Below, piece by piece: positions 12,095-22,097 of a stretch of DNA of 64,000 nucleotides. Numbering within the stretch: the first letter of the stretch is position 1; each line of letters starts with the position of its first letter. The translations under genes and the position numbers were made by a program. The DNA lies in contig NC_003071.7 of NCBI RefSeq assembly GCF_000001735.4, forward strand, positions 17,211,443 to 17,275,442. The letters are read 5' to 3'. Origin of the DNA: Arabidopsis thaliana (Eukaryota; Streptophyta; Magnoliopsida; Brassicales; Brassicaceae). The notes beneath the pieces are model-generated. The model was not told the DNA's origin, did no database searches, and saw only the letters and a program-made list of their open reading frames with translations.

Positions 12095-12625
12095 AGGAGG
12101 ACTAACGCAACCCGAGAAGCCACTACAAGACCTATATGGAGAATGCCAACAGAATCTCTCAGTAGAAGATCTGCTAACTCTTGCATCTGAAGCAAACAAC
12201 AACGGACTGCAAGGAGGACTAACGCAACCCGAGAAGCCACTACAAGACCTATATGGAGAATGCCAACAGAATCTCTCAGTAGAAGATCTGCTAACTCTTG
12301 AATATGAAGCAAACAACAACGGACTGCTAGGAGTAATACCGCAGCAACATCGTTATCATCAGGAAAAAGAGACAATGCAGACACAAGGAGATCCACTAAA
12401 TCGAATACCTATTCAATCAGAAGCTTCAAACCATTCAGATAGTGGTAAGTAGCAACACTAGAAATGTGGTTTCATACTATAGCTTTTGTCATCTCTTATC
12501 TTACTTGTTTCTTGGTTGTTCTCTCTTTTCACTCAGGTGATAGCACACTAACAATGGCTCAAAACCAGGATGGTCTCGGACACAGTAGTTGTTTTATTCT
12601 CTGTCAATTTACTTCTCTCCCCTAG
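12072..12625 (+). CDS. Unrecognised frame with 39-residue tandem repeat, overlapping ARR8 3' end
   Basis: The open frame starts [13 protein letters not shown], overlaps the ARR8 stop by 23 nt in another frame, and reads to 12452. A GT-AG intron (12445-12536, AGTG|GTAAGT to CACTCAG) would extend it to 12625 and give 153 residues. Residues 9-47 and 48-86 are a nearly identical repeat ([20 protein letters not shown] and on). The repeat period is 117 bp, an exact multiple of three. I do not recognise the family. It may be the relic of another gene now serving as ARR8 3' UTR, or a real downstream cistron. Frame preservation across both copies argues for past or present coding, while its position right after ARR8 makes independent translation doubtful. 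Confidence 0.35.
12096..12329 (+). repeat. 117-bp direct tandem repeat, two copies
   Basis: Unit 1 is 12096-12212 and unit 2 is 12213-12329, both starting GGAGGACTAACGCAACCCG. I count about three differences between them, so the duplication is young. The repeat starts two bases after the ARR8 stop codon. Confidence 0.9.
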
Positions 12626-13001
12626 ATTAGCTTTCTTCGTTTTTTTCTTTTATTTTTCATGCTGTTAAACCCACAAGATTTTTGGGAAGTTTCTTGCTAC
12701 TAGCTTAAGAATCCAAAACTATTGCAAAGATTGAAGCTTTCGAGAATTAGTAATGAATCTTATCAAAACTAACAGCTACATTTACTAGCTTAAGAACCAT
12801 TAAACGAATTGTAAAATTCTCTCATCTTGTGGGTGTAACAGCATCAAAGATCTAAATCCAATCTTATCAAAAATTGGAAGTGGTCGAAAGTTTTGGCCTT
12901 TTGATACGAACAAGCTTCAAAGATATAATTCCTGAGATTGAAGATGAAATTTTTATGATTTGTTCCCTTTGGAAACGAAAACTGTATTAAGAGAGCTATT
13001 T

Positions 13002-13045
13002 GTCCCACATCGGAAAAACAAAACGTTTTGTTGTTGTATATAATA
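13002..13045 (+). promoter_or_regulatory. Plant snRNA-type Pol III promoter (USE + TATA)
   Basis: The upstream sequence element GTCCCACATCG is at 13002-13012 and TATATAATA at 13037-13045, about 25 bp apart. That is the short spacing used by Pol III-type plant USE promoters; Pol II-type snRNA promoters have about ten bases more. The predicted start is about 23-30 bp further on, at the 5' end of the 7SL RNA. Confidence 0.85.
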
Positions 13046-13067
13046 GGGAAGGTAGCGAGTATTGTAC

Positions 13068-13369
13068 GTCGAACTCAGTAACGCGGGCTTGTGATCCAAG
13101 TGGAGACAATAAGGGGATGGGACGTTGGGTCGATCTCATTGGGCCGGGTTCGGGTTGGGCTATATTCTGGCCCGCCCATTCCAAGTTGGGAGTTGAGGCA
13201 TGGGCTTCGAGCGAAGGCTCGGGTCTCATGTCTTCTAGAGTGGGGGAGACCGCGTGAGGCTGGTTTCACAGAGCAGCGTCCACCTCCCGCTCTTGACGGT
13301 GGAAGGATTACGGGCCATTGCCTTCCGAGCCCACTATGACCCAATAAGCCGCTCCGATTGGACCATCAC
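13068..13369 (+). ncRNA. 7SL RNA, RNA component of signal recognition particle
   Basis: About 302 nt, the usual size for plant 7SL. The 5' Alu domain begins GTCGAACTCAGTAACGCGGG and contains the UGUNR-type CTTGTGATCC. The S domain has helix 6 closed by a GNAR tetraloop (GAGC-GAAG-GCTC, around 13206-13222) and the SRP54-binding core CACAGAGCAGC in helix 8 near 13266-13277. A USE/TATA promoter lies upstream and a Pol III T-run (13370-13375) follows. The RNA targets ribosomes making secretory proteins to the ER. It differs from the canonical Arabidopsis sequence I remember at several Alu-domain positions, so this may be a minor or diverged copy. Several short ORFs overlap it and are meaningless. 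Confidence 0.85.
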
Positions 13370-13375
13370 TTTTTT
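13370..13375 (+). terminator. Pol III T-run terminator
   Basis: Six consecutive T after the 7SL 3' end, in CACTTTTTTATTTT. This is a standard Pol III stop signal at the expected distance from the start. Confidence 0.8.
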
Positions 13376-14160
13376 ATTTTCTCTTTCTTATTTTTTTGTG
13401 TACTCTCTCGTTTTTTTCAGTATTTCAAAACTGGACAATAATATTAACGTTTAACTATAAAGAAAGCAAAATCATTAGCCCTAATTTTGATTAGAGATAA
13501 CATTCCAAGAACTATCTAAAAAGAAAAAAAAATGTGACAAAAGGAAGCTTCTGTGATGTTTGTTGCATCAAATTATTTTACATAATTATTTATTTCCAAT
13601 CACATGAGTAATATTCATTATGCCTCCTTTTTATGCAATATTTCTGTTGTTTTGTGAAGTACTATCAACTAACGATAGGAAAAATACAAAAGTTTAATTA
13701 TAAATATGAAAGGAAACAAAATATGTCCAATTATAAGGGAATAATTATTAGTTCGTTGGGGAAATGTCAGCTAGCTCGTAAATGACATTTATTTTGGTAT
13801 TTAAAAACAAAATAAACACACTATCAAAATTTGCATAACATATAGTACCAAGTAATCAACCACTGGGTCGGGTTGATAAAGTTTGGGTTGCGATCTTCTC
13901 TTTTTATTGGTCGAACAGTGACGTGTCCCCTAACGCTGTCCTAACTGGCCAGAAAGAGACACGGCTGGTGAACAGAACCCACACGTGGCGATGTCTTATT
14001 GCTGGAAAGATCCTCTCGTGTCCCACGTGCCTGATTATTCTTTCATATTTCATCTCCTTTACCGTAAAAATTCCACCATTGGATCTCCCAATTTTTCCAG
14101 TGATTTTTCTTCTCTTCAGCCAAATGAATTGAGCTCACAAAACTGAGAGAGTGAGAGATT
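13376..14160. other. Spacer between 7SL gene and membrane micro-ORF
   Basis: AT-rich up to about 13.85 kb, then richer sequence with ACGTG cores (CACACGTGGCG near 13980, CCCACGTGCC near 14020). These look like a promoter for the small ORF at 14161. Nothing else is visible. Confidence 0.4.
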
Positions 14161-14310
14161 ATGGCGATGCCTTTGGAAATGGCGATGCTTTTGACGAAAA
14201 CGGTTTGGTTTGCTCTGAGCGGCTGGATTTTAACATGTTTGTCCATCGCCGACGAGATTGCTGGTTCACTCAGAAACCGAGAAGTTGGTCCTCCTTTACA
14301 TCTCGCATGA
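14161..14310 (+). CDS. 49-residue membrane micro-protein
   Basis: Short single-exon frame starting MAMPLEMAMLLTKTVWFALS and ending GPPLHLA. Residues about 9-30 form one hydrophobic segment (TVWFALSGWILTCLSIA), followed by a polar tail with EIAGSLRNR. The start context (GAGATTATGGCG) is good for a plant, and G-box-like sites lie about 150-180 bp upstream. A similar small protein may lie at the matching place near ARR9, but I cannot check that. The function is unknown. A longer overlapping frame at 14151-14378 in another register lacks these properties. Confidence 0.55.
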   Translation: MAMPLEMAMLLTKTVWFALSGWILTCLSIADEIAGSLRNREVGPPLHLA

Positions 14311-15624
14311 TCACATTTACATTCTTCACCTCTTTCCTAGCTCCTACTCGATTTTCAGCTTTTTTTTTTCCGGTGTGAATCGTCCCAAAAGATTGAAGAG
14401 TTTGGGTTTATAGAGGAGATAAATATATAGGTATAGGTGATTTGTTTGCTCATAGATATATTATACGTGTTAATTATTTGTGTGTGTTTCTGCTGATTTG
14501 AGAGAATTATAATATGTGTGTCAATTGATGCTTGTCTTCTGGTTCTTATTTCCAAAAGTGAATTACTTTCAAACTGTGATGAATGATATGTGAATTTGGA
14601 CTATATTCGTCCATTTGATGAGTTACATTCCTAGAGTCTAGAGATTCAGCTGATTTTAGTTGAGAATCATTCAAATAGCTTAAAAATGTTACAAGACTAA
14701 TTGTAGGACGAGTTATGTCAGAAACTTGTTTCAAATTTGACATGAAGAAATTATAAGCAAATAGTAAGTAAAGATTTCACTTCCTTTTTCTGTTGGTAAA
14801 AGCAAAAAAGTACATACATATTGAAATATTCTAAACAAATTTAGCGCGTTGGCTTCTTTCTTTACGGATAAGTTACCAAGATTTCCTTCTTTTTATACAT
14901 AAAAGAAACTAAAATAACTTCTTTTGCCCATCTTGCTTTTGTTTATGATGATGATGATATTTTCTTTATTTATTCCAGTTATTAAAAGGCAAAGTACCAA
15001 AGGAATCTTCAATGAGTGTTCCTTGTGCGATTCAGCTTCATGTTTATTCTCATATAACAGAAAGTATCAGTGCACAGCACAATTTCTCTAACAGTAAACT
15101 TATATCCAACTTTTACTTTGTATGTGTCGTCGGGATTTGAATGTGTGGTATGATATTTTATTTTAGTCTTCTATAACAATTAAGTTTCTATAAGGTTGGA
15201 TATTAATTTGCTCTGTTTTTATTACCCTAGAAAAATTATATTAGTGGGAGTCATTGGCTAGTTCACGTTTGGAAGTTATGCAATTTTTGAGGATCTTGAC
15301 AGTTTACTTTCTTTGATTTCAGTTATAATTACTTTTCTGAAATTAAGCTCTAAAAATAAGGATCAAATGGATACTTACCTTAGTTATCAAATCAAAGCAA
15401 ATTCGATATGGACGAATCAACATCACAATCGTCTTCTTTAGTGTTTTCACCATCTTCCACCTCTAACTTACTTAGACAGCTCCTTTCCACCTGTTTCTTC
15501 TCTCTCTGTCTTTCTTTTTTCTCTTTCTTCTTTTATATTCTCCGACAAAAGAAAAAGTACAAGATACCCAGAAAAAGAGTGTAGAAACTACATTTGTTCT
15601 TCTTCTCTGTTCTGCTTCGAAATT
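14311..15624. other. Spacer upstream of the glutaredoxin-like gene
   Basis: AT-rich with no coding signal. The last 200 bp are CT-rich (TCTTTCTTTTTTCTC type), typical of a 5' leader or core promoter. Confidence 0.4.
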
Positions 15625-16833
15625 ATGGGTTCCTCTGTTTCTAAAACCGCTTCCTCTGCTTCTGCTTCTTCTATAACATCGATTTTGAATTCACCTCCGG
15701 AGACGGAATTCAACATCCCTTCTTCATCGGTACCTAAAGCTTTCACATTTCCGATGCCGTCGATTCATCATCCACCTGCTAAAAAAGGCGACACACACCA
15801 CTTTGTCTCTCTTACATCGACCACTTACGGTTCTCTTGTTCTCGACGACAGACAAACATTGCCTCACATCTCCGTTTCCGGGAAGAGTAACAAGAAGATG
15901 CCTGAAACAGAGGAGGCTCGCGACTCGTTCTCTCCTGACTCAGTGATCAACACATGGGAGCTCATGAACGACCTCGACGACGAATTCGATTCCGCGAATT
16001 CCGATACAAGTAAGAGTAATTCCGTCGTAAATTTGGATTCCTTTTCTAAACCCATCACGAATCGAGACGTGGTTATTAATGGGTCTGCGTATGGATCTTA
16101 CGAAGATGAGGAAGATTGGAGATTATTGCCTTTTAAACCTAAGCAACCTCTGTGGAAACATATGTCTGAAGAATCATTTCTCTCTGATTTAGATCCTAAC
16201 ATTATCTCATCTTACAAAAGAGCACTGTCCTCCAAACAGCTAGGCAAGAACAGTAGCAATGGCCACTCAAATCATTCGGTTTTAGTCAGTTTACCAGAAT
16301 ATGTATCTTCTAGTCCATTGAGTTCTCAGACTTCGGAAAAAGACCAAGAGAAACCAAGATTGCTTGAAAAAGAAGATAACGAGAACAAGATAGTAGTATA
16401 CTTCACTAGCCTCAGAGGAATTCGAAAGACGTATGAAGATTGTTGTTGCGTTAGAGCGATATTGAGAGGGTTTCAGGTTGCGGTAGAGGAGCGTGACATC
16501 TCAATGGACTCCAAATACAGGAAAGAGCTTCAGAATGCACTCGGCGAAGAGAAACCGGTTTGTTTGCCTCAGGTGTTTATAAGAGGCGTCCGCATTGGTG
16601 GAATTGAGGAGATCAAGATACTCAACGATGGAGGTGAACTGGCAGAGATGTTAAAAGATTTTCCTGCTTGCGAATCCATTGGAGCCTGCGATAGCTGCGG
16701 AGATGCAAGGTTTGTGCCGTGTACTAATTGTGGCGGTAGTACTAAAGTGTTTGAGGAACAAGAAGATGGGTTTAAGAGATGCAATGGATGCAATGAGAAT
16801 GGATTGGTACGTTGTAACAAGTGTTGTCTTTAG
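15625..16833 (+). CDS. Glutaredoxin-domain protein with C-terminal CxxC zinc-binding tail
   Basis: Single-exon gene of 402 residues. It begins MGSSVSK, a good N-myristoylation context. About 250 low-complexity Ser-rich residues come first. Residues about 254-353 form a glutaredoxin fold (NKIVVYFTSLRGIRKTYEDC) with LPQVFIRG carrying the cis-Pro motif and a GG turn. The usual CPYC redox motif is not present, so a classical reductase role is doubtful. Residues 354-402 hold repeated CxxC pairs (ACDSCG, PCTNCGG, RCNGCNENG, RCNKCC) likely to bind zinc, resembling a DnaJ-type cysteine-rich tail. Plants have a family of such proteins. The target and reaction are unknown. Confidence 0.9.
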   Translation: MGSSVSKTASSASASSITSILNSPPETEFNIPSSSVPKAFTFPMPSIHHPPAKKGDTHHFVSLTSTTYGSLVLDDRQTLPHISVSGKSNKKMPETEEARDSFSPDSVINTWELMNDLDDEFDSANSDTSKSNSVVNLDSFSKPITNRDVVINGSAYGSYEDEEDWRLLPFKPKQPLWKHMSEESFLSDLDPNIISSYKRALSSKQLGKNSSNGHSNHSVLVSLPEYVSSSPLSSQTSEKDQEKPRLLEKEDNENKIVVYFTSLRGIRKTYEDCCCVRAILRGFQVAVEERDISMDSKYRKELQNALGEEKPVCLPQVFIRGVRIGGIEEIKILNDGGELAEMLKDFPACESIGACDSCGDARFVPCTNCGGSTKVFEEQEDGFKRCNGCNENGLVRCNKCCL

Positions 16834-17275
16834 TAATTGGATTCGTTTGAGTGATGTTGTTGTGAAAATGTGAAGAGAAGAAAAAGAATCTAAAGATATA
16901 ACTTTTGACTTAAGATATGTTTGGTTGGTTGTGTTCTTTGAATGATTTGTTTGTTTTCATGCTGTATATTATAAGAAGTGGCCTAAAGCTCAAACCTAGA
17001 ATGTCAAGCCTCAATTGTTTCTTCACGTTGATCTTTGTAATTTACATGTTATAAAATGATTTTTTTTTCCAAACAAATACAAACAGGATGAAAATATTTA
17101 TGTAAACCTAGAACTATTTTATTTCTTTGAAAATAATAGCTAAACCTTTTTTTAATATGGATATGCAAACTGAAAAATTAGAGTTTGCTGTTTTGGCCTT
17201 TTGGTCTTGTACAAATTTGTTTTTGTTACATTTTACAGATGACCTGTTACGGCAGTAGCGGTAACGAAAATGTTA
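16834..17275. other. 3' flank of the glutaredoxin-like gene
   Basis: AT-rich, with TTTGT-rich 3' UTR-like sequence. No gene seen. Confidence 0.4.
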
Positions 17276-17542
17276 CTAGGCATTCCACAGTAATTGTCTC
17301 TTAACGTCATCTACTATCTTATCTCTTCTAGCTATTTTAGTATGGCTTACCATTTTTCCAAAAACCAGTGTCACTAAAGTTACAGAACAATCGCCTTTGA
17401 CTACATCACCTGCTTGATCATTGGCTACCATCCAAGTCTGTTTGTAAACTTCATCCGCTGTCACGGTAAAAACGTCACGGGTAAACTGATTATTGAAAAC
17501 GACAACGGGTCTTATCATCTTCAAACCCCTCACATTACTCAA
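17276..17542 (-). other. Antisense frame sharing about 60 bp with AUG1 intron 4
   Basis: 88-residue open frame (start MSNVRGLKMIRPVVVFNNQF) divergent from RPB5D, with its ATG only 41 bp from the RPB5D start. A stretch at about 17330-17388 is the reverse complement of about 21295-21366 in the fourth intron of AUG1, identical except for a 10-bp insertion there. So one side was copied from the other, or both come from one lost source. I do not recognise the protein. It may be a gene fragment rather than a live gene. Confidence 0.35.
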
Positions 17543-17583
17543 GCTTTGCTTCCTTCCCCGAGACCGAGAGAGAGAGAGAGACG

Positions 17584-19000
17584 ATGGAGGGGAAAGGGAA
17601 AGAGATAGTGGTTGGACATTCCATTAGTAAATCAAGTGTAGAGTGTCACAAATATTACCTGGCACGTCGAACCACCATGGAGATGCTCCGAGACAGAGGA
17701 TACGATGTCTCCGACGAAGATATTAACCTCTCCCTCCAGCAATTTCGAGCGCTCTATGGGGAACATCCTGACGTAGATCTACTTCGTATCTCAGCCAAAC
17801 ATCGCTTTGATTCTTCGAAAAAGGTAATTGGAATTCGATACGAATACGAATGTGATTTCGATTTCTGATGGTTTTCTTTCTCTGCATGTTGATTTTTCTG
17901 CCTAGCTTTTGAAATCTACTTAGTGTTTTCCATTGACTTGATTTAGTTGTATGTAATATGCAATTTGTCTGAAGAAAGCATTCTACTTTTAAAGACTTCC
18001 TCTGATTTCCAGCTTGGTTCCTAGTTAGGTTTGGTTTTATCTGATTCCTCTGTTTTTGAAACAGAGACGTTGTTTCTTCTGGCAAAAATCTAAATGGTTC
18101 GACTGGTTTAAATTTGGTTAGATAAGAATGGTTAGGTAATTGGGTTTGTTAGCACTAATCAGTTAGTTAATGTGTAATTACCATAGTAATACTTGTAAGG
18201 TTAAGAGTTCTAATAAACAATTTTCACATTATTCTCTGTTCTTGGCTTCTCCTATTCAGAGTTAATAATATAGTACTTGGCTTAGGCCGAACTGCAAAAG
18301 AACTCCTCAGCGAGGTTGTTTCCTTGAAATTTATTATCGTCGTTTGCTGTTGTCACTGAAGTCACAAGTACATAGCAATTTCTCTGATTTGAATTTCAGA
18401 TCTCGGTAGTGTTTTGTGGAACTGGTATAGTTAAAGTCAATGCGATGCGCGTCATTGCAGCAGATGTGCTTAGCCGAGAAAATATAACCGGACTGATACT
18501 GGTTTTGCAAAGTCATATAACGAACCAAGCTCTTAAAGCCGTTGAACTTTTCTCCTTTAAGGTCGAGTTATTCGAGGTAATATATCTTTATCTTGAGTAC
18601 CGTGTTAGGTTATGTGTTCCCACATTTGGCTCATAACATCTTGGTTGCGCTTGTTGTGTTGTTAGATTACCGATTTGTTGGTTAACGTAAGCAAACATGT
18701 CTTGAGGCCAAAACATCAGGTTCTGAACGATAAAGAGAAGGAATCACTTCTCAAGAAGTTCAGTATTGAGGAGAAACAAGTAAGCAAGTTTTTTGGTATT
18801 TGGATCATTACTAGTACTAGTAGCTCTGACTCTGAGCCAGCTTTTCTCTGAATTAGAATGTTTTTTTTGGTTAGCTTCCTCGGTTATCGAGCAAAGACCC
18901 GATTGTGCGATACTATGGACTAGAGACAGGGCAAGTCATGAAGGTCACATACAAAGACGAGCTCAGTGAGTCGCATGTTACATACCGATGCGTTTCTTAA
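17584..19000 (+). CDS. RPB5D: RPB5-family subunit of nuclear RNA polymerases
   Basis: 218 residues from four exons: 17584-17823, 18400-18576, 18666-18779 and 18875-19000, all ending in phase 0. The N-terminal jaw part has YLARRTTMEMLRDRGYDVSD. The C-terminal assembly domain carries LPRLSSKDPIVRYYGLETGQ and ends VTYRCVS. RPB5 sits in the lower jaw of the polymerase and contacts downstream DNA. Plants keep several copies, and the NRPE5 type serves Pol V in RNA-directed DNA methylation. This copy is the closest relative of that gene in the paralogous chromosome 3 block (recalled). The C-terminal half lacks obvious breaks. Whether it joins Pol V or another polymerase cannot be read here. Confidence 0.92.
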
Positions 19001-19207
19001 ACTCGTTTTGTTTATATTTTCAGCTCTTTCTTTGTGTAGCAATTTATCTGTAACATGTTTTGATGTAAAAACCTGTAATGTGTTTCTTGTGGTCTCTAAA
19101 CCAAACAATTTTGATAGTTAATTAATGTGTGGTTAACATAAATACACAACTCTGTTTAATAGTTTACAAAAACATAGAAAGCTTGGTCAAAACAAAACAA
19201 TGGTCAA

Positions 19208-19456
19208 CTATGGACGATGGTCGAATCTGGCTGATTCATGTTTGACCCATGAGTTGACTTTCTCAGCTTCATGGCCAAGTCTTTGCTCCTCCCGTCTGGC
19301 CGCCTTAAGCTGATGCTCTTGCTCCTTCACGGAAAAGGTGCTTGTGTCCGATAGATACTTGTCGTCGCCGGTTTGCCACCTCCGGTCGCTAGTGCTCCCC
19401 ATCGTACTACGTCTGGTGCTATCTGGATCGCGAGAACAGCACAAACTTGATCCCAT
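19208..19456 (-). CDS. Small conserved-looking protein with N-terminal lipidation signal
   Basis: 82 residues from the second in-frame Met, MGSSLCCSRDPDS. G2 with S at position 6-7 fits N-myristoylation, and C6-C7 fit palmitoylation, so membrane anchoring is likely. An upstream in-frame Met at 19465 would bury that signal, so I prefer 19456. The rest is polar and charged, with a predicted helix KEQEHQLKAARREEQRLGHE followed by VNSWVKHESARFDHRP. It is tail-to-tail with RPB5D. I do not recognise a named family. Confidence 0.6.
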   Translation of the reverse strand: MGSSLCCSRDPDSTRRSTMGSTSDRRWQTGDDKYLSDTSTFSVKEQEHQLKAARREEQRLGHEAEKVNSWVKHESARFDHRP

Positions 19457-20122
19457 GTGGTTCAAAACTAAAATCTTTGATGAAAAGAATTATTCAGATA
19501 CGAAAATAGATGAAAGTTTAAGAACAAATGAGATAGAGACAGAAGGGTTGGTTTAGTGTTGGACCAAATTATGTATTTGCTGAAATAATTAGTGGTTTTG
19601 AAATTTTTTGCTTCACATTTTATACATAAAAATATTGGAGTGTGACGTCAATAAACAAAACAATTTATTAACAATTTATTTCAATCACGAAATCATTTTG
19701 TCATTACTATCATTTCACAGGTTAACACTTTTAATGCTTCCAAACCATTTAACAAATGATATGAGAGCATTAAAATTTTGAGATTTGTTGTTAATTGTTA
19801 GTCACAAAGAATATTATGAGAATTTTAAACCAACAAAAAAAACTTTATGAGAAATTGGCCTTTTTTGAATTAACTGTTATATTCAAAATCCGCCAATAAC
19901 ATCGCTCTAATTATCTCTCTTTCCCAAATCTGGAAAATTTAGGGTTCCAACAAAAACGCGATCGCATTACCCAAAAATTCAAATTTGCAACTGATTTCGT
20001 CCTGTTTGAATCACTCCAATTCTATTGCTTTCTTCGTCGTTTGATCCAAAACAGTGAGAAGCGATACACCATTTTTTCTGGGTGTGTGAATTTTTATTTT
20101 ACCCCAAATTAGATTAGAGACG

Positions 20123-22016
20123 ATGAGCGACGTCACCGGTGATCTCGCGGCGGTGAGTGAAGCCAAGGGAGGTTCTGACGCCGCCCGGATATCGGAGGTG
20201 AAGGCGTGGCTCACCTCTCAGTTCGAAGCTGTCGGCAAAGAAGTACCCAATTTCGAGTACACTCATCGAAGCATTACCCATTTGTATAATCTCGCTACCG
20301 CTTCTCAAGCTAAGTCTCAGGCTGCCACCATTGTCGCTAACGATTTTCGTCTCAAGGCTTCAGAATATCGTGCTCAAGGTACTTGCTTGTAATCCTTAGC
20401 TCCTAATTTGCTCGCGTGGCTGATTCGAATTATGAAAATCTTCTTTTGGGCATTATCAGTTTCTGATCTGTTACTATGATTTCAAACAAAGTTGTGTTTT
20501 TTTGGAAATTTCCAAGTTCCTCTCTCTTAGATCTCTGGGTGGAAATTTTGTTGATGTAGCGGCTAGGATTAGAGAGATATTGGAGAGTGCAGGAATGTCA
20601 CAAGAGAGCTTACCGTCAAATGTGGTCTCTTCAGCTCAAGTTCTTGCAAATGTGGCTAATTTGTTGAACATACGGGACACTGAACTGAGCAGGTGACTGT
20701 ACTGTTAGCTCTCTCATTAGATGTGTTGCTATCTCGAATCGGGAAACTGATGCAGAAGAAATATGTATAGTTTCCTTGTAGCAATGGGAGACATATCTCT
20801 GAGGAAGACTGGAGTGGAAGAGAAGAGGGCTAAAGCACAGAAGGAGTCCAATGCTCTTCTTGACTATACAAGGAAAGCGATACAGAGGCTGACGTATTTG
20901 AAGAAGTAAGTTTCGTAATAAAGCACCATATAACTTATAATATGATCTTGGTGGTGGTGTACATGTAAACCTTGCCATTTTTCCTTTGGGATGTGACTTA
21001 TCTAACTTTATCTGTGTGAGCTGTTACAGAATCCTTGCGCAGCTAGAAGATGATGTAGTCCCTTGTGAATCACAGATGGAGAACTGGAAAACAAATTTGG
21101 AAGTGATGGCGGTGAAGGAGGAACAATACATACAGCAGTACAAGAAGTATGAGGTAGACTCCTTCTTCTTTTAGTTTTTACATTCTCAGTTGGTAATAGG
21201 TAAACTGAGAATCAGATACCTTCCTGCAATTAGCTCTGGTGAGGGGTATTTGAGAATCATATACTTTTATGTAAAAACTGGAACAAAATGGATTGTTCTG
21301 TAACTTTAGTGCCCTTTAGTGACACTGGTTTTTGGAAAAATGGTAAGCCATACTAAAATAGCTAGGTGCTTTTGAAACAGGATGGATTAGTAAGGGTTGC
21401 TAGTAATTGAGGATTTGATTCTAGGGCTAAAGTTTTTTTAAGTTTTGTTACTCTCATATCATAAAAACACACACACACTCTCTGATTAAGTTCTAGATCG
21501 TATCAGAAATGCAGTGATGATGTTCACTAGGTAAGTCAATATGAGTTTTTGAAGTCTAATGTGCTTCTAGTGGTTTGTTGTGATTTATATGGATGATTTG
21601 GCTCCTTCAAATAATCTGACAGAGTCAAGATGAATGGTTTTGATAGCAGATGTTACTCAATCGTGTTGGCTACACTCCTAAGATCAGCCACAGAGAGCTG
21701 GTAGAAATGGCAGAGCACCGGAAGGAATTGGACAAGATGACAAAACCAGTCCTTGATACTCTACGAAGCTACCAGGATTTACCTCCGGTAATCTTCATCT
21801 CTGGTTCTCCAAGCCCTTATTGATCTGCATTGTCAATCTCCTCTTTGTTATTGGTCATTGCTAGTCCTGGTTCACAGTAGATTGGTTGTTCATTTCTGTA
21901 AACAGGACAAAGCTTTAGCTGCACTAGCAATCGAAGACAAGAAAAGACAGTTTACAGCCGCGGAAAAGTATCTAGAAGAAGTATTACAATCAGCCCTTGA
22001 GACAAACGATGAGTGA
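20123..22016 (+). CDS. AUG1: Augmin complex subunit 1
   Basis: HAUS1-type subunit of the augmin complex, which recruits gamma-tubulin to existing microtubules for branching in spindle and phragmoplast. The six exons are 20123-20378, 20560-20692, 20771-20905, 21030-21153, 21650-21787 and 21906-22016, giving 298 residues. It starts MSDVTGDLAAVSEAKGG and ends LQSALETNDE. The protein is almost all heptad-rich helix, for example KKILAQLEDDVVPCESQMEN and EEQYIQQYKKYEMLLNRVGY. The exon 3 acceptor at 20770 (not the later AG at 20781) keeps the frame, giving SFLVAMGDISL. Intron 4 is the longest and contains the stretch shared with 17276-17542. Confidence 0.93.
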
Positions 22017-22097
22017 TCGATATAAACCAGAAAATATTATGTTTTGGGAATATGTAACATATGTTTTGTAATGCAACAATCTCTCGGTTATTAAACT

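Noticed and set aside
11842-12396. 184-residue minus-strand frame across the ARR8 end and the tandem repeat
   Set aside because: It is the complement of ARR8 coding sequence and of the 117-bp repeat. Its length comes from the repeat, and it has no protein-like wording.
13000-13454. Several overlapping ORFs of 66-89 residues on both strands
   Set aside because: They lie over the 7SL RNA gene, whose GC-rich folded sequence happens to lack stops.
15625-16833. Reading the glutaredoxin-like gene as a normal dithiol glutaredoxin
   Set aside because: The active-site CPYC/CxxC position is not present at the usual place after the first strand, so only the fold is claimed.
20782-20840. Alternative AUG1 exon 3 acceptor at TTGTAG|CAATG
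   Set aside because: It puts the exon in the wrong frame and runs into a stop. The AG at 20769-20770 keeps the frame.
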